From contig NC_092181.1 in assembly GCF_043641665.1 (NCBI RefSeq), positions 5,680,921-5,744,920 of the forward strand: a stretch of 64,000 nucleotides of DNA, in the 5' to 3' direction. Both the position numbers and the translations under genes were made by a program. Every line of letters begins with the position of its first letter. Position 1 is the stretch's first letter. Positions 38,268-50,930 of this stretch are shown here, one piece after another. This DNA is from Enoplosus armatus. Taxonomy: Eukaryota > Chordata > Actinopteri > Centrarchiformes > Enoplosidae. Under the pieces are notes generated by a model that made no database searches, had not been told where the DNA came from, and was given only the letters and a program-made list of their open reading frames with translations.

Positions 38268-41200
38268 GTGCGTGGACTCTTTGGAAACACTTAAAAGAGG
38301 TGAGAGCATGCACTCGCTGTTTGACCCATTTCTCCAGCCAGCAAGTCATCTGACACACACCAGACTTCAAACTTGTCACTGGCCGTAGAGCATGAAATGT
38401 GAAATTAAGATGCTTCTTTGCTTCGAGAGTGGAATGCATGATGTGGTTTGTCTGGTAATGCCCGTACAAACATCAGCAAAACTTTGCCACAGCTTGTGCT
38501 AAATGAAAGGGAATCATAGAAAAACCACAGAATGTTTTGACCAAAACCATATTTAGCACAAATGTTGAGCTACAGGATTTGAAGAGAAGTCAAATACGTA
38601 ATGCTTATTTCTGTTCCCCTTTCGGTATTAGGGGCACGTCTCAGGTTCACCTTGACTCAGGCCAATGAACTGTCCCAGTATTGCATAAGAAATACACTAC
38701 ATCCCTTAAGCCTCACTTTTACCCCACATAGTCCAAACATAGCAAACTTATAGTTAAGTAAAGAACGAACAAAAGGAGAAAATCAGCAAACTGACCTCTT
38801 TGTTTGGGTTGTCAAGCATAGAGACCAGCGCTGGGATGCCTTTCAGACGACGCACATCAGACTTCACCTGGAAAGCGAAAGGACACATCACATACGCGGT
38901 GACGTGGATGCCAAGTAAAGTCCAGTTTACTGGTTTTAAACAGCACAGTAAATCACAACGACGTCAACATAATCAATTAAAGAAGTGAAAGATGCAACAA
39001 TGTACAAACAAATTAAATCAGAACATCAAGGAAGAAAAGCAAAGCACAGGACACAGGATAACATATTGGATCCTTAATGAAGAAGAAATATCCTGGAAAA
39101 TTCTTATGAAGGAAAATAATAGATCTTGGCTATGCAAATTGATAAAGTGCCATCAAAAAATAATAAAAAGCCACAGTTAACTAACCGTTTATTTAAAGAA
39201 CATTTAGAAAAACACTCTTTCTTGCTATTCACAAGTTGGATGTTGCTATGCAAATATCAAAAACTTTTTAGACCGCTGCAGATAATGTTTCGATGTTGTT
39301 TGACGTACAGCTTGAGGGGGGTCAAGACGCCAAGCGATTGCTTGGATTTCTGTCATGTCAGAATTCTTTCTGTCTCAGCAGTTCCACAGTGTGATTTCCC
39401 AACATGGCTGCTGTCAAAAGATCCGTTATAAACTGTAGTGAGGCTGTTTCAATATTACTGGAGTGGTATTTTACATGTTGTGGCCAAAACTGTAGTCTTG
39501 ACTGAGACTGCTGTGATATAGTTAAAACCCAAACACACAGACCATATTGTCTGCATCTCCCAGCCATCTGCAACTCCATATTTTCTTTTTTACTCATCAA
39601 GAAGTTGAATGAAAAAGTATCTTTTTAAACGAATAAACAGTTCTACATTAGGAGCAAGTTCCAATTCAAAATCAGCTCTATATCCAATATCCAAACTTTC
39701 CACATCTACTCCCTTAAGTTTTCCACCCATCCAACTACTCTTCACTTACTCCCACTCTGGTAGAATTCTAACTTTCTGTCTGGCTCTACTACAGCTGCCA
39801 TTATACGCGCCTCAATATTCCTAGAAAACATGTGTGACTAATCATCTTTACTCCTGAGAGATTGACCCGTTGACCTTTGCGCTCCTCAACCACTTGCTAT
39901 AAAAGTCTATTCTTCTTTACGTTACACTGGATACAAGCTTTTTACCATAAGAAATATATGCATGCACATCTCTTACTTTATCATTCTTATAGGTGAGATG
40001 CTGCAGGTATGCTGCTGCGTTGCTCTTGACGGGGTCCAGCCTGTAGTTCAGCATGGCGATGACCTCTGGCAGCTCTGGTTGACGCCAGCCACTGGGGCCG
40101 GGACCTTTCCTTAGAGTGCTATCCAATGAAGCCATGCTGCCTCTCTCACCCTGGGCCAGTGGTGCTCCTCCTCCCCAATAGTACATGTCTCCTGGACCGC
40201 TCATGTCGCTCATGTCCAAGGTGCCCTCGTAGCTCCTGGGGAGGGAAGGGGAAGAACATGTGTGAATGGGCACATTTTTTGACGACACAGACATCCACCA
40301 ATACAACAATTCCATATATTTTGCCCTTTACTTCATCTTTTCTCTGAAGTATAAGTGATTGTGGAAGGAACATTGTTATGTGCACTTCTTACACACAAAG
40401 AGGGCTCACCAACTCTACGTATAGTGCATACACACAGAACATACATCTAGACATCCCCAGATCACAGATGTTTCACTAAAAACACATAACTGACCCAGTC
40501 CTGCGTGGGGGCCCATGGGGGAATGCATGGTGGTTGCGGGGCACGGTGCTGTAATGCATTGGGTGCCCCATGCCATAGTCGGGCTCATCATAACCCATGC
40601 TGCGCTGATCATCCTCCAGACCGTACGGCTCTGGGACAAACCTCGGGATGGAGGATATCTCCATGGCACTTCCCATACGCCCAACCTACACAGAGACAAA
40701 ATAATAGAAGCTACAAGCCAAATGTGGCAAAATGTTTGTACTCTACTCAATAAAATCCTTGTCAATTCTTCACATACAGCATGGAAGCAAAACATCACAT
40801 TTAGCAAGTGACTCCAGCCAAAAGGAAGGCATCAAAGTAAGTGATACAGTGATTGCTCAACATACCTGTGGCTGAGCAGCATAGGAGTCCAGCTGGTTCC
40901 TGCTGTGGGCTCTGTAGCTTGGATCCAGAGTTCTGTAACCGTCTGGGTGGACCGGCCTGGAGAGGAGAGTGGAGGGACAGGGAGGTTGAGCGTGAGAATT
41001 AAATTGGAGGTTAACGTCTCCCCTGTCTCGATGGCTTGTATCTTAGATCAGTTGAGGTTTATGTAAAACATGAATTTCAACAAACACGGCACCTGTAGCG
41101 ATCATCCATGCGAGCTCCCCTGCTGAGGCTTGTGTAGGTTTCAGATGGGGGTCCAGTGCGGTAGTCGTCATAGCCCCCTGGCGGTCCATAGTGGTAGTTG

Positions 41201-44161
41201 CGGGGCACAGTGTGAGTGGGGTAGTCCATGGGCACGCCACCTCCGGGGGCCTGCCTGTAGACCCGGTCCATGGGTGTAGTGTAGCCCCCCATACCTGTCA
41301 CTGAACCCCCACCATCCAGAGAAAGTGTGTCTGACACGGAGGGGATGACTGTGCGAGTGGTGGTGGTCTTTACTACTTTCTTTACCTTAAAGAGCAGAAG
41401 AGGGGAAGCAGGAGACGAGACTCAGTTAATATTTACAAGCTTAAAATTGTGTCACTCTGCAGGACACACAAGTTAAGCACAGGTACAATCTGGAGGGACA
41501 GAATCCCAACTCTGACAAGCTACATTTATGCAGCACAAAATGGTTCTTCCTTTGTAATCGTTCAGTGCTTGTTACCGTGGTTTCTGTACGCCGCGTGGTC
41601 CCATCTTCAGTGGTCTCCATGGAGACAACAGGTGGCGTTTCCTGGGGGTCTTCCTCCACCGTGTATGTCTCCTGCAACAACTGACCAGGCTCCATCCTGA
41701 ACTGCACACAAATTTCAGAATATAATTCAAATATAGGTCTCACATGGGATGTCCCTAGGGTTAACCTTGTTAAGCATTAAACAGCTGAAACGGAGAGGGC
41801 TCAGAAAGAGGCTTACGTGATGTGTCCCGTTGATGTAACCCTCGTTCAGTGTCAGCCTCTCTATGTCTGCATCACAAGGAATGCGGCCGTTCTGCAGGGA
41901 GGAAGAAATGCACATGAGGGGATCCAACACACACACACACTGCTTAGAATAAAAGGATGAATATGCATTTATGAACTGAGCAGTTGAACTTTTCCAGCCA
42001 GCCAGAGTGACGAGTTACTCATGTACAGTACTGATGAATAAAAGGAAAGCAGCAACTCTCGTTAACTTTCATTTGAAGTTTAATGGCACCCAGCTTGTGA
42101 AGCTCAGGCACTTTGAGCTAAAAAAAGAAAATAGAACCACAAGTGTGCCGTTTTTAAAAATCAAGTGAAAGTCAGAGACAGTTGGATGGTTTGTAGTTTG
42201 CAATGCGTTTCAGCCAAAAAAAAGTAAAGTCTGCACGGACTGTAAGGTGGACACTACATGAACTCCGAAAAGGTATGTAAACATCATGAACATACAGACA
42301 AACACACAGAGGGTTTTGAGTATGCACTCATCAACCATAAACACAAACAAAGAGGTGGCTAAATGGAAAACACTGTGATGATGGAATGAACGGATGAAAG
42401 AATTAGTGAGAAATGAATAATGACCCACAGAGCGAGACAAAAGAGAAACTACTTTCTCTCAAGAGTAGACACCACCAGCATTGCTTGCCCAGGAGTTGTA
42501 ATGGGTGTGGTGCACTTCCCATTCCAGCCACAGGGGGAGCTCTATGCATCTCTGCAGTTTTAGCTCCACCACTATGCATGTAAAGGGGGTACAGCTGGGG
42601 GGAGGAGGGGGTGGTTCACAGATGGGATATAGTTGTCTCATGCAGACAAAAATGTTGTATATTCAAATTTAGAAACCAGAAATAACTTGCTGAAAGCTGG
42701 AAATAGTACTTGCCTGACTGCCATCCTGCCCAGATCAAATAAACGAGACACAGATTTAGCAAAATGAAAAGTCTTTAGTTCAGATAAGGACTCAGTCAGA
42801 GCGAATAGTAGAAAGTGCCGGGCAGATGTGAGCGTGTGGGAACCTGTCAGCAAAGACTGAGGTCGTGTTGCACTGCCTGGGAGAGTGGCAGAGGCATGCT
42901 GAAGCCTCTGGGCTATATAAACACAGAGCAGAGATAAGAAGCAGCACAGGCTACATTTCTGTCCTGCTCTTACTATAACATACACACAACCTATATTTCT
43001 GCTTCTTATCAGCCACTAGATTTACCTGGGACGTGTCCTGGTAAACGCGTGCCCACATGCAGGAGCGGCAAACGAAGGAGGGAAAGTGAGCGAGCGGGAG
43101 AGCCTGGTTGTTTATGAGAGAGTGTTTCAAAGGTTGCCTCAGGGCCAAGACTCTGTGTGTGTGTGTGTGTACATGCCAGTTTATTCACGCACGCTAATGG
43201 CTGAGCGTGTCAATAAGGAAGCGAAAGAATGAACGAGCGTGGGCGTGTGTGCCTGCCAGTCCGTCTGTGGGGTAAACTCAGAGCATGAAGTCACTCAGCA
43301 GTCTCTGAACCAGGTAACTGACTCATGCATGATAAAGAGGGCGTGTAAGCAAACAGTGGAATACACTTTATCTGTGTAACAGACTCAGTAACCAAAATGT
43401 TTTGTAAGAATTCACAGCTGATGAAACAGGTCTGACTGACTCTGTCCTACTGAAAAAGCAGCTGAGGGACGTCTTTCTTTTACCAGAAATAAATGCAACA
43501 CATAAATAAAGCAGCGGGCTGACAGACTGTAGCTACAAAGGTAAACTCTTGATGACGGTCCACGAAAAGCACAACAAACAAAATGTAATGCAAGACATTG
43601 CTCTGCATGCATGGACAAGTTAAGACAAACGTGATGGGTTATACTGGGTTGTTAAGTTTGATAAGGACCAGTGGAGCGTGGAAGAAAAGCGTGATCAGAA
43701 GCTGTGAGGAGGAACTGAGGGTGTAAATTACCTCCTCAGGAAGGCTATATTGGACCGTGCTACAGTTGTTTGATTTCACTCAACTGTTAACTTCGCACTT
43801 CAAGAGTCCAGCCTGACTAAAACCCACCAAGGAGGTAGTCCCCCCCAGGTTTGGTTAAGGTTCTGCTGCCATCAAGCCAGTCCACACAGATGGGATGGGG
43901 TGACCATGAAGATGACACGGGGTGAACGCGCTCGGATCAAGGGTGAATCCGAGGGTCCTTTCCATGGAAAATGTGCATAATGGGTGGGTGAATGGCGGGG
44001 GAGGGGTTATTCCATGTTACCTGCATGTTGGGGAGGGGGCGGGGCAGGGTGCCGGCACACGACCTCCGCTCCTCCTCCAGAGCTCGGCTCAGCATCTCAA
44101 ACTGCCTCTCCTGCTCCCGCACCGAGGCCAGCAGGGAGGCCGTACTCGCACACTGCTCCAT
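27808..44161 (-). CDS. ctnnd1: Catenin delta-1 (p120-catenin)
   Basis: Armadillo protein that binds the cadherin juxtamembrane tail, stabilises cadherins at junctions and modulates Rho GTPases. Exons in order: 44021-44161, 41817-41891, 41576-41701, 41093-41385, 40866-40956, 40495-40685, 39977-40235, 38796-38867, 37693-37843, 36243-36444, 33766-33883, 33306-33462, 32117-32134, 31771-31836, 31446-31573, 30429-30579, 30126-30321, 29807-30000, 29006-29053, 28799-28881, 27808-27867. All phases close: 939 aa, human 968. An N-terminal coiled coil ([19 protein letters not shown]) is followed by a Tyr/Gly-rich region with [20 protein letters not shown] block, then armadillo repeats from about residue 359 to 850 ([77 protein letters not shown]). 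A TGA lies directly before the ATG. Human residues around 55-75 have no clear counterpart. A second in-frame ATG at 41695 matches the human isoform-3 start (MQEPGQ; here MEPGQ). Confidence 0.96.
28359..28416. repeat. GT microsatellite
   Basis: About 28 GT units on the plus strand, hence a CA tract in the ctnnd1 transcript, within the last intron. Confidence 0.97.
28734..28786. repeat. GT microsatellite beside a ctnnd1 donor
   Basis: Some 26 units with one GC interruption. In the transcript this is a CA tract that begins about 12 nt after the donor of exon 28799-28881. Confidence 0.97.
28965..28986. repeat. Short GT microsatellite
   Basis: About ten GT units; a CA tract in the ctnnd1 transcript, about 20 nt downstream of the GC donor of exon 29006-29053. 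Confidence 0.9.
29237..29279. repeat. GT microsatellite
   Basis: About 21 GT units in the intron before ctnnd1 exon 29006-29053 (CA in the transcript). Confidence 0.97.
32117..32134 (-). other. ctnnd1: 18-nt microexon of ctnnd1 (exon C equivalent)
   Basis: Flanked by GGGCTACAG and GTAAGC, this exon adds DEWFSK between RKGK and the downstream GRKDED stretch, phase 1 to 1. In mammals the optional exon C of p120 is also six codons (DEWFSR), lies in the armadillo-6 loop, and is largely neural; it is reported to block RhoA inhibition. Confidence 0.85.
32696..32900. repeat. Dispersed repeat, ATTAATCGATTA type, copy 2
   Basis: It carries ATTAGTCGATCATCAGAAAA, CAGCTTCTCAAATGTGAGGA and CTTTGGGTTTTGGTCTGTTG in the same order as the copy at 20306-20520. 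It lies in a ctnnd1 intron. Confidence 0.65.
33199..33226. repeat. GT microsatellite
   Basis: About 14 GT units in the ctnnd1 intron between exon 33306-33462 and the 18-nt microexon; a CA tract in the transcript, about 80 nt past the donor. Confidence 0.95.
34590..34624. repeat. Perfect hairpin with 17-bp arms
   Basis: Arm 34590-34606 (AGACCTGAACATCTAAA), a single G at 34607, and its exact reverse complement at 34608-34624. Intronic in ctnnd1. No matching element was seen elsewhere in the window. Confidence 0.9.
34760..35180. repeat. Dispersed repeat of fish type in a ctnnd1 intron
   Basis: Blocks such as GGTCCAGACTGAAATATCTC, GGATGGATTGCCATGAAG, TCAGCTGTACTTTGCATG and GAGCATGTTAGCACACTGAC resemble a very common non-coding interspersed repeat of percomorph genomes. 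Recognition is from memory; the family name is not assigned. Confidence 0.55.
36723..37529. mobile_element. Terminal-inverted-repeat element, about 0.8 kb, non-autonomous
   Basis: The left end GAGCCTGCATCACAAAGCGAG is matched by the reverse complement of the right end, GAGCCTGTTCCACAAAGTGAG. No transposase frame lies between them. It sits in the ctnnd1 intron between exons 37693-37843 and 36243-36444. Confidence 0.6.
38197..38265. repeat. CA microsatellite
   Basis: About 34 CA units on the plus strand (GT in the ctnnd1 transcript), intronic. Confidence 0.97.
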
Positions 44162-46986
44162 TCACACGCTGAGAGCAGAGCACAGGACAGGGTCAACACC
44201 AGAGAGGAGAAAAGACTCAACCAACACCGGGATTTCATCAAAAGAACAGACATACAGCGAGGCTGAATCACCCAAGTCACACAGATAAAAAAAGCAGACG
44301 GGCCCTGGCACCGTGCACCTGGGAATGCACACACTGAAGTGCTAATGAAGTTGATATTTAGAGGTTAAAAAAGCAGCAGGAGCTGACGCAGGAAGGCAAA
44401 GCAAGGGAAGATAAATGAGAGAACAGAGAGAACTGCGGAGATAAAGAAGCAGGTACAGAGAGAATGTGAGTATAGACAGAACAAGAGCGAGGACAAACAG
44501 CAGGCTTAAACAAAGAGCTCGCAACTTGAGAATTCAGCTAGAAAAGTGATTATTCAGTTCACATTCGAGGTGGGACCAGCATCGGCTGAGCGGGGATGAA
44601 AGCGAACTACATCGCAACTTTTTCCAGTGTGTTTCTTCACCTTCTGCTACGCAGGGTTAAAAAAAGACCGAAAGTGAGATACATGACGAGAGACAATTAC
44701 AGCATGTTTTCAGCTGCAGCGTGTGGAGCTTGTTAGCACTTCATCATTCCAAGGATGTAGACAAAGTGTGAGAGCATTCAGAGGAGTTATCTAGAGACAG
44801 CATCACACCATCAAGCAGCACCAAATTTGTACAAGCCAGAGGTGTTTTGAATTGAGAGGGTGTGCTCTCCACAGCAGGGAAGGAGAAAGCAGGCCTCCTT
44901 TTCAGCCATACTTACTGTGTAATATGGATGGTATTTCATTTGCATGCTATTCATGACAATTTACCATAACTGGAGATTAAATTAAGACCATTTCTTTATA
45001 GCCTCACTGCTATTATCTCTACAAACTCAAAGCAATTAGATTGAAAATTGCAGGAAAAGCATATAAACTGGAGTATTTTAATCAATGATCCAGTGTAAAT
45101 GAGTGCTACAGCAGCATCAACTAGATTTCCTTGATCACAAACTGTAGAAGAAGAACCAAACTGAGAGGCAGTCAAAGATACAACTGACTGCAAGAGATAA
45201 TAATATATAATTCTAATTATTCTGCTCAATATCATCATCACAATTATTAATCACAGCTGTTTCAATTTCAGGAGACAAAATCATTTTATTTCACATTTTC
45301 AGCGATGAGTTTGTTTTAGTGTCACTGGGCACAACTTTGACTGCAAAGCAAACTTTACCTTCACCTGGTTTACAAATCAGACTATGGTGATCTCAGACGA
45401 CAAAGACAACAATTCACAATCAAATTCAGAAGAAAAGATTTCATCTTAAACATCAAGTTGATTCATTCTTTTGCTTACAAACACATTTTTTCAAAAGTTG
45501 GTAGCACCTGTCTCTCACAGTGAGTTTAATGATTTTTCAAATGTAAAGCGCTTGACACCAGACATTCCAAGGAAACACAGCATACTAGAAGATGCATTTC
45601 AAAATAAGCAGCTGAATGGCATAACCATTGATTCTGGAAGCTATAAATCATGACTGAATATGAAATACACAAATGTGCTTTCAGAAAATTAGAATACAAC
45701 ACAGCATGAAAAGAAGAAAAGTTGGTTTTTAAACCTGGACCTTCGGAGTATAACGCAGCCTAAACACATGCCACAGATGACCTAAGCTTAAATTACAGTG
45801 GCATGATAACAGCGAACGTCACTCCAGCGCAAATTAAAACGATGACAAAGTCCTTTTTTCCCCAAACTTCCTCAGAGGGGATGCTAGTGAGGGGGGGGGA
45901 ATGAGGAATCTGGGAAGGATTACTTCAACAGTGTCTGTCTAATAACGGGATGACATGAGCGTGGCTCATCTCCAAAGCGGGGCAAAAACCATTTTCTACT
46001 TCAAAGTTCACTGACTCATGTAGATCAAATCTGCTCTCCATCTGCGTGCACAGGACTGGCTGAGTGAACAAAGACTCCTGTATTAAAGTTTGAGCACACA
46101 CACACACCAGTGTGAGTATGGGCACGCATCTGTGTGAGGGTGGATGATTGTGTGTGTGGGTCAGAGACTAAATAAAGGTGGCAAGTGTGTATGGCTGACG
46201 TTGGTTATTGAAAAGTCAAATAGAGCTGTGGTAAGGTTGGTGAAGTTAATGCTGCTGCCTCGTTTCTCTCTATGTATGTGACTCAAATTTGTGGACAGAA
46301 ACCCGCATGAGCCACAAAAACACACACACAGTATTGTCATACATTCCACAGTGAGATTTAGCGTGTCACATCCTGTCTCAGCTGTTGGAAGGCGTCCTAA
46401 TAAGGGAGCCCTTCACTCTTTCATTGTTGCTGCTCTCATCAGTCTCTCACACCAACGTTTTTTTTCTCCCAAGCCAAACACTTAAGTCCTGGAAAGAGAG
46501 AGTGGGCACCGTTACTTTCTCTGCCCCAATCAGGACGTCTAACCGCAAACCGACAAAGTGCTTCTTTAGTGGATAACGCTCACAAATTCAAAGAGGGTTT
46601 GAAATGATCTCAAGTTCGTATATGCAATATACCCCAATGACAGAGATCACAAAAAGAAAACAGGTAACTAAATGTGGCAGCAAGCTACAGATAAATGTTT
46701 GTTGTGTCATGAAGTCTGCCTATAGCAGCTGTCAAGTTTGACTTTAGGGACCAAGATTTCAACTTGGCAACGGAGGACTGACACCATACATCAGATAAGC
46801 CAACATACCACAGTCTGGGTTGTTCTTTCTGGCTCTGTCAAAACGTCAACACTTTTTAGAGAGCATGGAGGAAGGCGGTCTCTTGTGCCTCCGTGCAACA
46901 GACAGACAGACCCACACATCTTCTGAAGCTATGCGAGTCCCGCCACTAACATTCTTGTGGCAGGGAGCAGTTGCCTGTGAGAGAGT

Positions 46987-47080
46987 TTTAAGTGGCTTTA
47001 GCCACTTAAAGCCTGGGCATTAGTCATTAATCTATTGTAAAAGGCCATTAGCAGCCACGCTAAATCGTATCTGCTAATGG
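46987..47080. repeat. Two adjacent perfect inverted repeats
   Basis: First pair: TTTAAGTGGCT (46987-46997) and AGCCACTTAAA (47000-47010), loop of two T. Second pair: CCATTAGCAG (47045-47054) and CTGCTAATGG (47071-47080), with a 16-base loop. TAAT-type homeodomain cores are present. Confidence 0.85.
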
Positions 47081-47326
47081 GATAGCCCTGGAATTACACT
47101 GCTAAGCCACTTACCATCCTGAGCCAACACACAACACAGATATGCACACTATCAGTGTCCACTGCTCACTGAAGTACACACTCACAGCCAGTTTGTTGGT
47201 CTATCACCCAGTGCCCACTGAGTATTGTGACTGCAGTGTATTCCCACATTATCATATGCTATCATTGCTATTTCAGTGACTTAGTCACTGGTGGTTGTGG
47301 CAGCCTGACATGCATTCTGTTGCAGT

Positions 47327-47328
<2 letters not shown>

Positions 47329-47359
<31 letters not shown>
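47329..47359. repeat. CA microsatellite
   Basis: About 15 CA units in the 5' region of ctnnd1. Confidence 0.95.
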
Positions 47360-47362
<3 letters not shown>

Positions 47363-49876
47363 GTGAAGCTATGGTAAAATGCTGTTGTGGCTTGGCCAAG
47401 TGCTCCGCTGACTCAGCCACATTTGAATGGTCACACAGAGATTTGGCCTCTGTGTGTGTGTTGTGCGTTTTGTGTGTTAGCCTTGGCCCACATCCAACTA
47501 CTACCGCCTTTGCCATCCTGACTTGAAAACCATGAACCCTCCCCTCTCTCCTATGTGGCCTACAGTGTGGTAACTGCAGAGAGAGCGCACACGCCCACCC
47601 GCCCACACTCACATTCACTCATACTCCATGCAGACTTATCAGGGACCTCTGCAAGGCCAGCTGTCTAACCTACAGGATGCCAACCTACTATTCTTAGTGA
47701 AGACAGAAGGCAGGTAACTGTAACTCAGAGGGCAAAAAGGAACCAAAAAAGGACCAATCAGTTCAAGTGTATGTACACCTTACTAGGAGATAATATATGG
47801 ATATAATATTGATATAATATTGATATGAGGCTGGATATCATCTGGGTTTTTTCAATTATTGTTTTAAAAATGATCAATTATCACAATTGTTTGTTACGTT
47901 TCTGTCGATCTACCAATTGTTTCTCAGTGTGAAATGAACAATGAATTTGACCTCGGTCACAATATCCTTTACAAAAGGGTATCCAGCAGCGTTTCACAAA
48001 AAGAGCAGAGGCCTATTTCACGCAACAAACGCCTCCATTTAAACAATTCTGTCTATTAATTAGGTCATTATTTACTAACTAAATTAATCACAAGACGAGA
48101 ATGATCTGTATCTGGGTGGCTTACCGCCTCAGCTGAACTGTTTTGTGGGGGAACCCTGTTTCCCTCAAGTTAGTGTAAATAAATGAAAGCATTATCACTA
48201 ATACCATCATATTATTAATACTGGTCAAAATATATTGTAGGAATGGGCGATATGGTTGATATCAATATCACAGTTTTATGTATTTTCCAGATCAATACAC
48301 TGGTATAAGTTAATCAAAAATCAACATATAAAATGTAATTTTCTTTGTTTAGAACAAACATTTGCTCATAATCATCAATTTGGCAACAGATTATTGTCAA
48401 ATGACAGCATATTATCTTTTTATCAATTTGATTTCGTCAATATACGCCAGCTCTGGATCTAGGTACTCCCTGTTAGTCTTCACTTCAACTTCAGTCAACA
48501 ATAAGATGTTTTCACAAAACACAGAAATTCAGTAATATTACATAAAATATTTTAAAATCCATTTATAAAACTTGACAAATAATTAACATTCCTGGTCAAT
48601 CATTATAGGAAAAATAAAAAACAACGTTCAGCAGACGGTAAAGATTTACCGTTAGTGACTTACAATCAAGAGTGTGACCACCACTTAACAAGGAAGTGGG
48701 TTACATTGCAGCAGTGAGGACCATAAAAGTGCTAACTGACGCTCAACCTTTCCAAGAAGTTAACCACCAGCACTCAGGGACGGTGCTGTACGGCTCTCTT
48801 CACCGCTTCAGAAATCTGTGCACTTTGATTTCACTCTGTGTACTCTGTCACATCTCTCACATGTCCTCCCCTGCACAGAAAGCCAGCCGCACCGTTCAAA
48901 TAAAAACACAGACTGCAGGTGTAACCATTGGAAGTAGAGAGAGAAAGAGAAAGAGAGAGAGAAGACAGACAGGGAGGAGGAGCAAATGTAAGAAAACCCC
49001 AGCTTCTGTGTGTCAGAGGGACACACCCGTGGTGTGCTCTGAAAGCCCGTCATTACGGAGGCTCACAAATGATAGCCCTGGCTAAAGCAACAAGACTTCA
49101 GCCCCCACAGACAAACATGGCTAGGAACAAATTCTAGGCAAGAAAAAGAAATGTCCAACTTATTTTTGCTCCTCCTTTTTACATCTTATAGACGGGACAT
49201 TTCTGAGAAAACAGCATGTCCAAACTTGCTCACAATCTTCTCCATCTCCGTTCCAGCAGGTCAAAGCAGACATGCCCATAGGGTATTTAGAGGATATGGC
49301 AGACATGTCCATGCTGCACTGAAACTCACCAAGCAGCAGACTGTACCATCTCCAATCAATAACTCACATTAACCTCTGCAGAAAAGCAGTCCAACATGTC
49401 TCATGTTGGTCTGCATGTTGTTAATGTGCGATGATTTTTAACTACAGAACACGGCTACAAACTGAAAGTAGCAAGCTTACTCCGAGAGCCATCCACTAGA
49501 GCTGATTTAGCCTGGTCCCTCTGAGTAACCCAGCATCCACTCACACGGAAGACCTGTAAGCTGAGGAGGTGTCTGCAGTTGCTCTGCACAACAAGGGACT
49601 GGATAATGCAGCAACAAACACGCCTGCCACCTTACCACACCCCACACACATCAAGACCCACACAACAGGTTCTTACTTTTGTCCCTCGCTGCTGCTGCTG
49701 CTCCACCACCACCAGTCCTGTCTCTCACCTCTACCTGGCAGACCACATCAAAGCACAGTTGCTGAAACATTAAACAGTGTGTTTTCACAGTAGACTTTTC
49801 TACACACAATAATGGACAAAAAGCCAAAGGCCATCTGCCAAAATAAAAAAAACAAACGCCATGCGAGCACAGTCAC

Positions 49877-50930
49877 CTGAACGCACCAAGCAGCTTCACT
49901 GTCAGCAGAGAGTGGGCGTCTCCAGAACAATACATAATAGAAAATTGATAAGTAAACCGAGACTGGACTTTGACTCCTGACTTGCGGTCTGTGACGCGGC
50001 GGGCTGGACGGCCACTTCCGTGTGCTCTCACCTGTCCTGAATACCCCCCAGCTCGGGGAAAACTGGCTGAAAAGTCTAGTAAAATCTTGCTGCTTCGGTG
50101 TTTAAAAGACAGCAAACAGAAAAGACTATAATATTATAACGTTATACATCTCCCAACCACCCACAAACCGGACCATTCATGTAATAAACTGCTAAGTTAG
50201 CTAGTTAATGTGACGTTAGCTGGATAATTTATATTCTTCTTCTTCTGTCTTGATATCAAACAGTTTTAACTGCATGCATGAGTTTTGTTTAACTTTCCCC
50301 AAGTCTCGCTCTAGATAAGTTATTCATCAAGCCAACGACTGGAATACACCGATGCTAAATTAGCTTGCGCTGTGGTAGCTAGCTAGCCTGCTAACGCTGC
50401 GTTTACAACAATCAAGTTCACCAAATTAAAAGGTCGCTCCCCTTTCCGCCTACAACAAATCCCAACCAGCCGTACCGAGCACGAAACACCAAAAGACAGG
50501 CCATTACCAATTCTGGAGACTGTTAGGCTTGTTTTTCAAAGTCCATAAGTGTTTGCGAGATGGATTCAGGCCTAGCCTAGCCGAGTACCGCCGCCGCTGC
50601 TGCTGCTGCTGCTGCTGCACTGACACGATCCAAACCTCGACCCGCAGGCTCGGAGAAGAAGTGAGTTGAGATGAGACCAACAAAAACACCTCGGCGTGGT
50701 CGAAGAACAGCACCTTACATGTGAACAAATAAACTGCCCCCCGCAGGGCGAGAGCGCTCACAATGAAGACGGAGAAAACACCCACCTATGCGATTTCCTA
50801 TCTCCTTTGCCTTGGCTTGTTGTTCACTTGTCTCTGCTCTTCCTCTCCGCTGGGGGGAAGAGGTGGGGGCGAGAGCAGCATAGCAGGCAGACTGGGAGAG
50901 AATAGCACGGGTGGGGGGGGGGGGGGGCTT
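49877..50930 (-). promoter_or_regulatory. ctnnd1: CpG-rich promoter region and alternative first exons of ctnnd1
   Basis: Three good minus-strand donors end candidate non-coding exons: TTCAG/GTGACT (exon end 49877), AATTG/GTAATG (50508) and CATAG/GTGGGT (50786). The region is GC-rich and holds a CCG(3)-CTG(7) triplet run (50588-50617) and a G run at 50913-50927. Multiple first exons would fit the known complexity of p120 5' splicing. Exon 5' ends cannot be set from sequence. Confidence 0.45.

Larger units (their letters stand above)
44162..49876. other. 5' intron region of ctnnd1, no separate gene seen
   Basis: The first coding exon begins at 44167 after an acceptor CTCTGCTCTCAG. The sequence upstream has no confident coding exon on either strand. 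It contains a CA microsatellite (47329-47359), an AT-rich repeat-like stretch (47780-48460) and the paired inverted repeats at 46987-47080. Confidence 0.55.

Noticed and set aside
43922..44288. Plus-strand frames of about 100 codons
   Set aside because: They are antisense to the first coding exon of ctnnd1, whose protein matches p120-catenin residue by residue.
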